DNA from: Lagopus muta
Taxonomy: Eukaryota; Chordata; Aves; Galliformes; Phasianidae
Length of the DNA stretch: 64,000 nucleotides
Direction: 5' to 3'
Assembly: GCF_023343835.1 (NCBI RefSeq)
Contig: NC_064435.1
Span: 58,921,634-58,985,633, forward strand
The position numbers and the translations under genes were made by a program. The number at the start of each line of letters is the position of its first letter. Position 1 is the stretch's first letter. The notes beneath the pieces are model-generated. The model did not search any database. It had not been told where the DNA came from and was given only the letters and a program-made list of their open reading frames with translations. Shown here one piece after another: positions 25,176 to 34,270 of the stretch.

Positions 25176-25211
25176 CAGATGATCTTAAAGGTCTTAATTA
25201 TTCTATGAATT
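25176..25211 (+). mobile_element. Very short CR1 tail, plus strand
   Basis: CAGATGATCTTAAAGGTC is followed by TTAATTATTCTATGAATT, matching the last 35 bp of a CR1 in plus orientation. It sits just left of the mariner copy. Too short to be certain. Confidence 0.4.
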
Positions 25212-25245
25212 ACAAATCTATTTTATCACTTTATAGTATATGATG

Positions 25246-25344
25246 TGAGGGTTTTTCTGAGACTAATGCCTCCTATTTTATCATGTTGGTCTACAACATC
25301 AGAGGCAGAAATTGGTGGTATGGTAGTACAGGTTGAATCTTCCC
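25246..25344 (+). mobile_element. Mariner (Galluhop-like) left part, interrupted by CR1
   Basis: The first 28 bp (25246-25273) match 23 of 28 positions of the terminal inverted repeat of the second mariner copy (47954-48505), including the shared TAATGCCTCC. The following sequence, with TTATCATGTTGG and GGTGGTATGGTAGTACAGG, also lines up with that copy. At 25344 the alignment stops inside TTCCC and a CR1 begins. The mariner resumes after the CR1 at about 25886. The dinucleotide before the left end is TG rather than the TA expected for a mariner target, presumably by mutation. Confidence 0.85.
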
Positions 25345-25885
25345 TCTTGTGAGGCCCCATCTGGAGTACTGTGTCCAGGTGTGGAGCCCTCAGTACAAGA
25401 AAGACATTGAGATTTTGGAAAGGGTCCAGAGGAGGGCAACTAAGATGATCAGGGGGCTGGAGCACCTCCCCTATGAGGACAGGCTGAGGGAGTTGGGCTT
25501 GTTCAGCCTGGAGAAGAGAAGGCTGCGGGGTGACCTCATTGCAGCCTATCAATACCTGAAGGGAACCTACACCCAGGAGGGGAGTAAACTCTTCAAAAGG
25601 GCTGACAACAGCAGGACTAGGGGAAATGGTTTTAAGTTGAAGGAGGGAAGATTTAGGTTGAATGTTAGGGGGAAGTTCTTTACTAGGAGAGTGGTTAGGC
25701 CCTGGAATGGGCTGCCCAGGGAGGTTGTGGATGCCCCGTCCTTGGACGTGTTTAAGGCCAGGTTGGACGGGGTCCTGGGCAACCTGATCTGAATGTGTAT
25801 GTTTGGTGGCCCTGCTAGGCAGGGGGGTTGGAACTACATGATCCTTGGGGTCCCTTCCAACCCGGGTGATTCTGTGATTCTGTGA
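25345..25885 (+). mobile_element. Young CR1 LINE inserted into a mariner
   Basis: This is a 5'-truncated CR1 of 541 bp that starts inside ORF2 and ends in two ATTCTGTG units (25869-25884). It interrupts a mariner copy whose halves continue on both sides. The pentamer TTCCC occurs at both junctions (25340-25344 and 25886-25890) and may be a short target duplication, although one copy is enough to rebuild the uninterrupted mariner. The frame is intact to the end of ORF2, so this is one of the youngest CR1 copies in the window. The long antisense open frame over the same region (25226-26020, minus) is a shadow. Confidence 0.95.
25349..25792 (+). pseudogene. CR1 ORF2 C-terminal fragment, frame intact
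   Basis: 147 codons read without a stop from a GTG at 25349 to the natural end of CR1 ORF2 (GVLGNLI-stop). Recognisable segments in order are [51 protein letters not shown] and [20 protein letters not shown]. In the intact protein this part lies after the reverse transcriptase core, so no catalytic residue is present, and there is no start codon of its own. It is a dead 5'-truncated LINE insertion. The open frame reflects recent insertion and is not evidence of use. Confidence 0.93.
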
Positions 25886-26180
25886 TTCCCACCAATATTC
25901 TGTTACGTGTTGTTGCCATGACAGATGGCAGTAGAGGGGCAGTCTGGCAGAATGGTGTCTGTCACACAATTGCGTATGAAGTGTGTCACTGAATTCCTCT
26001 ATGCGGAAATAAAAAAGCATCCATTGACATTCATCAACACTTGCTGAACACTGATGAAGAACAAAGAGTGGCTCAGTGCTCAGTGAGCACAGTGAGGCTG
26101 TGGGTGGTGCATTTCAGCAGTGGTGACAGTGACATGAAATATAAGCCATGTTCCAGATGGCTGTGCATAGGTCAGAGCGA
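25886..26180 (+). mobile_element. Mariner (Galluhop-like) right part with transposase N-terminus
   Basis: It continues the mariner interrupted by CR1. ACCAATATTCTGTTACG, the G+C-rich leader and the start of the transposase frame (ATG at 25952) follow in order. The translation shows the MKCVTEFL and HPLTFI parts expected of the N-terminal DNA-binding region, then frame-breaking indels. After GTTCCAGATGGCTGTGCAT (around 26168) the similarity fades, no right terminal repeat is found downstream, and the catalytic domain is absent. Confidence 0.85.
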
Positions 26181-26186
26181 CCTATG
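26166..26186. repeat. Perfect inverted repeat at the mariner breakpoint
   Basis: CATAGGTC (26166-26173), loop AGAGC and GACCTATG (26179-26186) form a perfect 8-bp hairpin exactly where similarity to the mariner family ends. It may be scar sequence from the deletion that removed the right end. Confidence 0.7.
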
Positions 26187-27493
26187 TATAGATTTGTAAT
26201 AAAAATTGTGAATATAAATAAAAAATTAAATTCTTTGTCAATATTAAGTTGCATTCAAACTCAAGGAACCCACTTTTTGATTGCTGGTGGAAAGTGTCAA
26301 ATTTGAGAAGTTTTACAGAACATGCTGTAATTCTGAATTTACAACTAGTTATTAGCTGTGTTTTTCTCTTCACAGCTATATCAACACAGTACAATACACA
26401 CGATAATGTATGATTTCTGCTGTCTAATTAAAAGAATGGTATTTCTGGTCAGGTGAGGTTATTATAGTCTAAGTTATGTTCTGTTTTTCCTATCTATATA
26501 TTCCAACAGGAAGGATTAAAACATTGGTAGACAAATACGTCTCTGATTGTTAGAAATCAATTTACATTTTCCTTATTTCCAAGAAAAGGATTTCTCAATT
26601 TAAAAGTACATCATATGCAAAAATAGCAAAAAGCGCATTACATTTAATGCACAGGGACAAAATCTGCAGACCTATTTATTCTGCTGATCTGAGTCATATT
26701 ATAACAAAGTAAGTGTGGTAGGGGTAGGCCCTAATTTTTTTAAAGTGATGAACTATTGTATTTATTAGGAAATTGCTTAGCTATTCTTTAGTCATTAACA
26801 CTAATAAATGTTGAATTCTCAGTGCTTAACAAAAACAGATCATACCCCATAGCATTAGTTCTGCATCTTTGGAGATTGGCCAGCACAGATTCTAATGGAA
26901 TAAGCCAACCATGCAGTGAGGGATTTAGGAAGTACTGCTATGCTTCTTACAATGGCATTTTATTACTGATTAAGTAATCTCTGAATCTGACTGTTCTGCA
27001 GTATTTTTCAACATTCCAGTAGCTGGATTTGAATCCTTTGTGAAAATAAGAATGATGTGATTCTCAGAGGGACTAATCTTTTGAAAATGAAGTCAAGTTG
27101 TTCAAAATCAGAAGCTGATTAGCTTGCTCATTGCCAATTACACTAAAGCTGGATTCAAGCTGTATACACAGAGTGTCTTTGAAAGCATGCAAAGTAAATG
27201 TATAATGCATCTTGAAAATTAGTTTATACAAACAATGCTTCACACTCATACTTCCTAACCTCTACTGATTTTTTTTTAAAGTTTGTAGGTGGAATTTTTA
27301 GCTGGTGTCCAGACTTTGAAAAAATCTTTCTCCCTACAAACTTCAAACAAGTACTGTGAGTGACTTTGTACTTTCCTTTCAAGAAATGCATTTCTATATC
27401 GTATCAACAGTAAGAGAAGAACTGGAAGAAAGTGTTTGAACTCAGCATCCCCAAATAAATTAACTTTTTCACCTGTCCTTTTCAAGTCCATTC
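26187..27493. other. AT-rich noncoding stretch, nothing recognised
   Basis: Low-complexity AT-rich sequence. I looked for the missing right end of the mariner copy and did not find it. No exon or transposon is supported. Confidence 0.6.
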
Positions 27494-27678
27494 CAGTGAT
27501 GGAGCAGCAGAACAGGCTGCCCAGGGAGGTGGTGGAGTCTCCTTCTCTGGAGATGTTCAAGACCTGCCTGGATGCCTACCTGTGCGACCTGCTGTAGGGA
27601 ACCTGCTTTGGCAGGGGGGTTGGACTCGATGATCTCTGGAGGTCCCTTCCAACCCCTAAGATTCTGTGATTCTGTGAA
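27494..27678 (+). mobile_element. CR1 LINE 3' end, plus strand
   Basis: It begins at GGAGCAGCAGAACAGGCTGC and continues with GGTGGTGGAGTCTCC, CCTACCTGTGCGACCTGC and GGGGGGTTGGACTCGATGA, ending in two ATTCTGTG units (27661-27676). The 3' UTR variant (TCGATGATCTCTGGAGG) is the same type as the minus-strand fragment at 61514-61613 and differs from most other copies here. Good preservation suggests moderate or young age. Confidence 0.93.
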
Positions 27679-27832
27679 ACCAATCAAACCAAATTTATCC
27701 AACCAGTTTAAAAATCACTCTTGCCATCATATGAACCCATGCACCACGTGCTTAGGAAGTATCAGACATTTTCATTGGCATATATCTCAAGAACAACAAC
27801 GTATAATTTACTGCATGGGAAATAAAGTACAT

Positions 27833-28016
27833 GGTGACTGGGAGAAAGGGAACATCACACTCATTTTTAAGAAGAGTAAAAGGAAGGCAGGGAGGTGATA
27901 TGGGAGAACCAGCATGGCTTCACCAAGTGCAAAATCTTGCTTGACCAACCTAGTGGCTTTTTATGATGATGTCACTGTATTAATGGATAGGGGAAGAGCC
28001 ACTGATGTCATCTACC
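27833..28016 (+). mobile_element. CR1 reverse transcriptase fragment, plus strand
   Basis: TTTTTAAGAAGAGTAAAAGGAAGG is followed, after an internal deletion, by GAACCAGCATGGCTTCACC, TTGCTTGACCAACCTAGTGG and GATGTCATCTACC. These are the CR1 ORF2 segments just before the first catalytic block (YLDFSKAFD in the family). The fragment stops at 28016, right before that block, where the orientation switches to minus. Confidence 0.85.
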
Positions 28017-28375
28017 ATGTCCTTATAAAAAGTCCCTCCCCAGCTTTTCTGTAGTCCCCTTCAGCTACTGGAAGACCACTAGAAGGTCTTCTTGGAGCCT
28101 TCTGTTCTCCATGCCAAAGAGCCTCGGCTCTCTCAGCCTGTTCTTGTAGGGGAAGTGCTCCAGCCTTCTGATCATCTTTGTGGCCCTCCTCTGGACTTGC
28201 TTCAAAAACTCCATGTCTTTCTTGGGTTGGGGGCTCCAGAACTGGACACAGTACTCCAGGTGGGGTCTCATGAGAGCAGAGGGGCAGAATCACCTCCCTC
28301 AACCTGCTGGTCACACTTCTCTTGATGCAACCCAGGATAGAGTTGGCCTTCTGGACTACAAGCACACACTGTCAG
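28017..28375 (-). mobile_element. CR1 ORF2 C-terminal fragment, minus strand
   Basis: Read on minus, this contains [25 protein letters not shown] and, in the frame at 28065-28271, [37 protein letters not shown] and [17 protein letters not shown]. It ends on its 3' side at the point equivalent to the 'GRDFL' region, without 3' UTR or tail. It is flanked on both sides by plus-strand CR1 sequence. Confidence 0.9.
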
Positions 28376-28685
28376 ATGGCATGCCTCTCCTTAAGGACAA
28401 GCTGAAGGAGATGGGGCTGTTCAGGCTGTGAGGTGACCTTATAGCGGCCTTTCAGTATCTAAAGGGGAGCTACAGGAAAGAAGGGGACAGACTCTTTAGC
28501 TGGGTCTGGGGTGACAGAACAAGGGGAAATGGTTTCAAGCTTAAAGAGAGGAGATTTAGGTTGGATATAAGGAAGAAGTCTTTTAAAGTGACGGTGAGTG
28601 CAATGGAACAGGCTGCCCAGGGAGTTGGAATAGATCACCTTTAAAGGTTCCTTCCAACTCTAAGGGTTCTGTGATTCTATGATTC
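28376..28685 (+). mobile_element. CR1 3' part with internal deletion, plus strand
   Basis: It starts at GGACAAGCTGAAGGAGATGG and continues through GGTGACCTTATAGCGGCC, AGGGGAAATGGTTTCAAGC and GGCTGCCCAGGGAG. It then jumps directly to the 3' UTR (TTGGAATAGATCACC) and ends in GTTCTGTG, ATTCTATG. About 100 bp between the GGCTGCCCAGG motif and the 3' UTR are missing relative to other copies. It overlaps in content with the minus-strand fragment to its left, so the two cannot be one simple inverted element. Confidence 0.9.
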
Positions 28686-31600
28686 CACTCATGTTACCTT
28701 TCAATCCACTAAAGATTCCTTAAAAAAAAGAAGACACCTGTCCTTCCCAAAGTGACTCTTTAAGACCAGGAGCTGTATTGAAAGGCCTGGTGTGCACGCT
28801 GTGGCTGGGGAGAATTTTTGGAGGTTCTTGCAAATAAACTCAGGGCGTTGTAAGACATATTCTTTGCTTTTTTGATCATTTTAAAAATATGGTTTAATAT
28901 TAGGCTGTGCTGGGGTGCAATGATAGTGTTTGAGTTTTGGTGCTTCTGACTGATTTGCAAATCTTGATATCGATGAAATGCAATCTTTCTTTGGAAAAGA
29001 CAGTATTATTTAAAACATTTGGAAGGAATTTTACTGTATTCATTCCATAGACTCCTTCTTAGCCATAACTACAACTTTCTTTCGGTACTTCTTGTCATAT
29101 TTATGGTTCTTACCAGGAGTGAATATGGTTTGTATTTAGCAGTTATGATGAATGGTTTTTATGCATCACAGCAAAACTTGATATTTTAGATTTATAGTTG
29201 CTTTGAATTTGAACCATGAAATATTCATTACATTTTCACAACAAAAAGTTCTTCTAACAAATCATTCACTCTGTTCATTTCATATACTAATTTCATGTAG
29301 GTCTAGAATACAAATTCTGTGCAGAAGGGAGAGCATTATCGCAACAGGGAACTGGTTACCAAATATTTAGAGTCTGAGTATTTGAAGAAATAATGTGACT
29401 TTAATTATTTTTTCCTCTCAGGCCAAGGTGGAGTCATAAATTCTTTGTTTGGGAAATATTGTTCAGGTTCTTGAAGTTAATAGTATTTCTGTAAGCAGAA
29501 AATCAACACTCTTTGCTCTGCTCTGCCCATTATCTGTACCCATGAAAAGCTGATATGAGCTCCTAAGGCAAGCTGTAACTGACAATATTTTGGCATGTTT
29601 GTAAGTTTAAGACCTATTTAAAAAATATACACGGTTATACGTGGATCCCTCTGGTGTAACTTTTGTGCTATAAATCACCATTGAACATTTTCTTATACAA
29701 AAATATAGAGTAAATAGTTTACATGGTTCTTTAGTAGACCCTGAAAATACAAGAGGTCAGAACTGTAGATTGTACCACTCACCTTATTTTTCAACAGTAC
29801 CTGGAAAGCTGCTGACTTTTTCCGTTTCCATCCAGCCAGGGATGGCAGTGCTGGGCTACAAAGGGAATATTTCACCTCTACATTCAGATTTTCCACTACA
29901 GGTAGTGTCAGGCTAAGCACAAACACACTGGCAAAAAATCACCAACATTCCCAGCAGTTGGCCACCTCTTTATTTCAACCGTTTGATTCAGTAGTTGAAT
30001 ACAAAGTAGAAAGTAGAAAGCCTACAGTAAGTCTGTTGTATTTTAATCACCAAAATTTTTACATTTTAGATTTAAAATGATCAGTGATTATCAAAACTGA
30101 TCTGACTGACAACAAAATTGATATCTGTGATCGATCAAAATTGCTACCATTCTGGGAGCTGAATCAAACAGTTTTAAGATGTGTATTCAACTCTAGATGT
30201 AGATTCTAGTTACCTCAGTAAAAGGACTGGAATTATTTAGGTGTTATAAATTCCACATTTAATTAAATTTAAATAATAACTTTTTTTCTGTTTTTCTTTT
30301 TTCAGTTAAATAGTGAATGACAAAATCATCCATTAAATTCAAAATGAATCTGATGTCTGCTTTCTTACCAAATCAAACCAAAAAGTTTTAATTTTGTGGG
30401 TTTTCATTTTAATATTTTAAAAATTTCCAAATAAAATTTGAAAAAAAAAACAGTACAATTTAATTATTTTTTATTTTAAAACTAAATTTGCAATAAAAGG
30501 ATTAGAATCAAACCGGTGTGTTTCTGTGTTTTTTTCTTCAGATTTTTGCCTGACATGATTTAGTAACTCTAATTGGGTAAGACGTTCAATAATGTTAAAA
30601 ACTGAATTATTCTTCAATTGTTATAATGTCTATTCACAGCTTTAGAGAACATGTTTGTGAAAAAATATTGCACCATGATAAATAAAATGCAGCTTGAATT
30701 GTATTTGTCTTTGTTTTTAATTAGGCGTTCTAGTTTTTTGAGATTAATACAAATGAGAAGTTATGCTTACTCCACAAACTTCTTAGTATAGGGTCTATCC
30801 TTCCCAAATCTTTATCCTTCTGACTATTCTTTGAGTAAACAATGAATGGAACAGAAGAAAGAAGGAAAAAAACAAAGTGAAACGAAATACATTCATTTGA
30901 TTTCTGTGATATGTTTTTAAAATTGGAATCACGACCTCAGTGCTTTAATGTGACAGTGCAAAATTCAAGCTATTTGTTTGATAGATTTGGACAGATCCTG
31001 ACCAGTATCCCTTTAGGTAAATCCTTAAAAGATCAGCATTAGTATCAAATCCAGACAACAAAGTGTTTCATAACAAGATACCACCAGATTCCATCGTGGT
31101 CTCAAAAGGTAAAGGAAATACTGAGAAAAATAAATAAAAGGCTGTTAACTAAACTAGTGAAATAAGGTGGAGTGATTACAAGGAATAAATTACACTAGTT
31201 CTAAAGCAGAAGCAGAAAACTAGAAATTCCATCAGTAGACAACAGAGTATGCAAAAACACAACCCTTAATCTCTGCCGTTTCTTCAATATAAACAAATCT
31301 GCTGGTTGCTAGCATTATTGCTGAAAACAGATCTCATTAAACTGCACACAGAGAATAAGTTTCATCTCTCAGAAATAAAGCTATTACTACATCTTTCTCC
31401 AGGAGACCCACTTTTAAGTCCAGATTGAAAACAGTCAAAGACACAGTTTCTTATTAAGTAGTCTACAACCTGAAGGCACTGCTTCCTCTAAAGCCTTAAA
31501 TAAAAAATTTAAAAAAAAAAAAAAAGGAAATAGGGAAAGGGGTCCAGAAGGCAGGATCTAATGTAATTTAAAACTGGAATTACATCAGCAGTTTCAAACA

Positions 31601-32510
31601 GATGGCAGAATGTGGAGATAAATGTGTTAGCTCCTTTAGCTTATTTGCTCTCTCCATTGTTTGCATCATTAAAATCAGGAATAGTTTACAATTTAAAAAT
31701 ATAGAAGGTATTATGCATTGGAAAAATGGACATTCACCTACTGAGTGGAAGGAAGTAGGGTTAAATTAATTCGCCATACTTTAATGTACAGTATCTGAGA
31801 TGCTTTAGGCAAGTCTGCAAATAGGTTTCCTAGGAAATGAGATGAACGAAAATATAATGACCTTGAAACTACCCCCCCAAAAGTCCCAAGTATTTAGCAA
31901 CCTGGCTCAGAAGTGGTAATTACATAAAAAATACAAAAGATCCTTAATTGCTTCAGTTACAGTGTATCTAGGCAGGTCAGTTACTGTACACAGCTGCAAA
32001 AAATGGTACGTGATTAATAGGGAGTTGCTTATGATAGCATTAACTAGCTAGTGTATAGTGCAAAACACTCATTTCTTTTCCAATTAAAGAAAAAAATCTG
32101 GTTTTGATTAGGCTCTTCAGAAGGTCTAAGTCTGTAGCAGAAAAATATTCCACTTTCACATTGTTAAATGTTTTTGTCAAGGACCAAGCAGCATACATGG
32201 AAAACAGAAAGGACTAAGTGAAATAGTATTTGAAAATGCTGCAAATATTAAAATAATACAGTTCAAACCATTCTGGCCATCCAAGTTTGTTGGTTACGAA
32301 AGAATAAACCAGTTCAAATAAATAAGACTAATACATGTGCATCTCCAAAGTCTGAATGAGGCACAAATTTTCCCTGTGATTTGTTAAACTGCAGTTAATC
32401 ATCTTTTTCATGTAGTTTGAAACTCATCCCTGCGAAGTTTGAAGCAGAAAGCATTCTAAAGTCATATAACAGAACTCACAATACTTCAAAATTGGAGTTC
32501 GGATGGAGGT
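28686..32510. other. AT-rich, repeat-poor block
   Basis: Nearly 4 kb without a recognised transposon. The part 30040-30720 is extremely AT-rich. It includes a small perfect inverted repeat GATCAGT/ACTGATC at 30079-30102 and an A15 run at 31511-31525. No open frame above about 80 codons occurs. No exon, RNA gene or promoter can be supported. Confidence 0.55.
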
Positions 32511-33302
32511 GTTTGGATGGTTATAGCCACAGGATTGTTGTCAACAGTTTTATGCCCAGGTCATGAGGCCAGTCATGTGTGGTGTCCCCCAGGAGGTCAG
32601 TCTTGGGACCAGTGCTCTTCAACATCTTTATCAATGATGTGGACAGTGGGATTGCGTGCACCCTCAGCAAGTTTGCAAATGACACCAAGCTGAGTGATGC
32701 AGTTGACACAATAGAAGAGAGGAATGCCATCAGAAGGACCTGCACATGATTGAAAAATGTGCACATGAGAATCTAAAGAGATTTAACAAAGCCAAGTGCA
32801 AGGTGTTGCATTTGGGTCTAGGCAATGCCAGATATGAGCACAGTGGGAGGAGAACTCACTGAGAGCAATCCTGCTGAGAAAGACTTGGGAGTCCTGATGG
32901 ACAAAAAGCTGGACATGAGCCAGCAGTGTGCTCTTGCACTCCAAAAGGCCAACTGTGTTCTGGGCTGCATCAAAAGATGGATGGCCAGCAGGGCTAGGGA
33001 GCTGACTGTCCAACATTTTTTAGCTGATCTGATAATGATAGGAAAGGGAGAATGGCTTTAAACTGAAAGAGGGGAGATTTAGGTTAGATGACAGGGAGAA
33101 ATTCTTTACTCAGACTGTGGTGAGGCACTGGCACAGCTGCCCAGAGAAGCTGTGGTGCCCCATCCCTGGCGGCACTCAAGGCCAGGTTGGATGGGGACCT
33201 GGGCAGCTGAGCTGGTGGGGGGCAGCCCTGCCCACAGTTGGGAGGTTGGAACTAGATGATCTTTAAGGTACCTTCCAACATAAGACATTCTATAATTCTA
33301 TG
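32511..33302 (+). mobile_element. CR1 LINE with reverse transcriptase part, internally deleted, plus strand
   Basis: The copy begins within the reverse transcriptase domain (GTGTCCCCCAGGAGGTCAG, the PQG block). It continues with [11 protein letters not shown] and a mutated catalytic block reading F-A-N-D at 32672-32683, where the family has F-A-D-D. It then runs into the [15 protein letters not shown] and [11 protein letters not shown] region. At about 33015-33035 it jumps, with loss of several hundred bp, to GGAGATTTAGGTTAGATG and the 3' UTR. Two tail units (ATTCTATA, ATTCTATG) close it at 33302. Stops and indels make it inactive. Confidence 0.93.
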
Positions 33303-33967
33303 AACGCAGTTTTGCAGTCCCAAAAGATCAGGGGAAAACACTGAACTGGATGGAGAGCCCTCCAGATTTGTGAACTTCTTGGGTTTGTACAGCAGCAGGT
33401 TTCCCAAGTTGGGAAAAATGTGCAGCCGTGGTCTTTGGAGCATTAAGATGGACCTAGTGGGTGTGCGCACCTACTGAAAATACAACCTGGTCCAATGTGA
33501 TTTCCAAACCTGAGTACTCCCTGGGCTTGCTCTCAACATGTTCCTGCGCTCTGCTGAGCTCTTGGTGTTATGCATCTGTGTTTGGGGAGGGACCAGGCTG
33601 GGGGCAAGTGCCAGCTATCAGAGTGCTGGAATCTTGAACATTTGTGGATTTCCTTCTCCTTTCATCTCTCAGAAGGTGCACAAAACACTGCCAATTCAGT
33701 CTTCATTCCTGGCTTCGTTCATCACTTCACTGATGTGGACTGAGCATCTAACTCAGGCCCTGATTAAGGATTCTTCTCACAGATATCTGTATTTCAACTA
33801 GCTTGCTCCACATGTTCAACATGTACTTGATCATAGTAGCTAGAAAGTGATAGTTTCACATAGTAAAAGCTAAGATTCTAAGAAATGGAACAAAACCTTT
33901 AAATAAACATTACTGCAACAAGGGGCTTTTAAAGCTGTTCTGCATATCTCACTCACCCCCACAGCCC
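33303..33967. other. Noncoding stretch with a short signal-peptide-like frame
   Basis: No transposon is recognised. A frame of 87 codons at 33538-33801 (plus) begins with a hydrophobic, signal-peptide-like N-terminus, but no domain follows and no promoter or splice context supports it. Confidence 0.5.
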
Positions 33968-34270
33968 TGTTGTATGGGAACTGCTGAATCACAGCCTGAA
34001 TCTCTGATTGATCACCTGAGGCGAGCAATGAGTCAGGCACAGGGGCACAGGTGAAGGCAATTCACCTGTGCTGCTGGAAGGGGTGGAGACTGGCTCCTAG
34101 ACCTATTTAAGAGCTGGCTAGCAGTGGGGAAGGATCTGTTCTGGAGATTGCCTTTGCTGGTGTTTTGTGAGTGTGCCCAGGCTAGGGGTAAGCTTTCTAT
34201 TTATTCTCCTTTGTTATCATAGTCTGCTTTTGCCTAACTCTCTTGTTTTTTTTGTGATTATAATATAACA
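33968..34270 (+). promoter_or_regulatory. Promoter-like module with E-boxes and TATA-like box; possible solo LTR
   Basis: Three E-boxes of the CACCTG/CAGGTG type lie within 56 bp (34013-34018, 34048-34053, 34063-34068). The last two form a perfect inverted repeat CAGGTGAA/TTCACCTG with a 5-nt spacer (34048-34068). Forty bp downstream is a TATA-like TATTTAA (34104-34110) followed by a G-rich stretch. The block can be framed as a 303-bp unit starting TGTTG and ending AACA, which would suit a solo LTR. However, I find no target duplication and do not recognise the family. Nothing coding follows. Confidence 0.35.

Noticed and set aside
25226-26020. 264-codon open frame on minus, the longest in the window
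   Set aside because: It runs antisense across the mariner-CR1-mariner composite. The sense strand carries the recognisable CR1 and transposase sequence.
33538-33801. 87-codon frame beginning with a signal-peptide-like sequence
   Set aside because: Hydrophobic starts arise easily by chance. No mature domain, cysteine pattern, promoter or splice site supports a secreted peptide.
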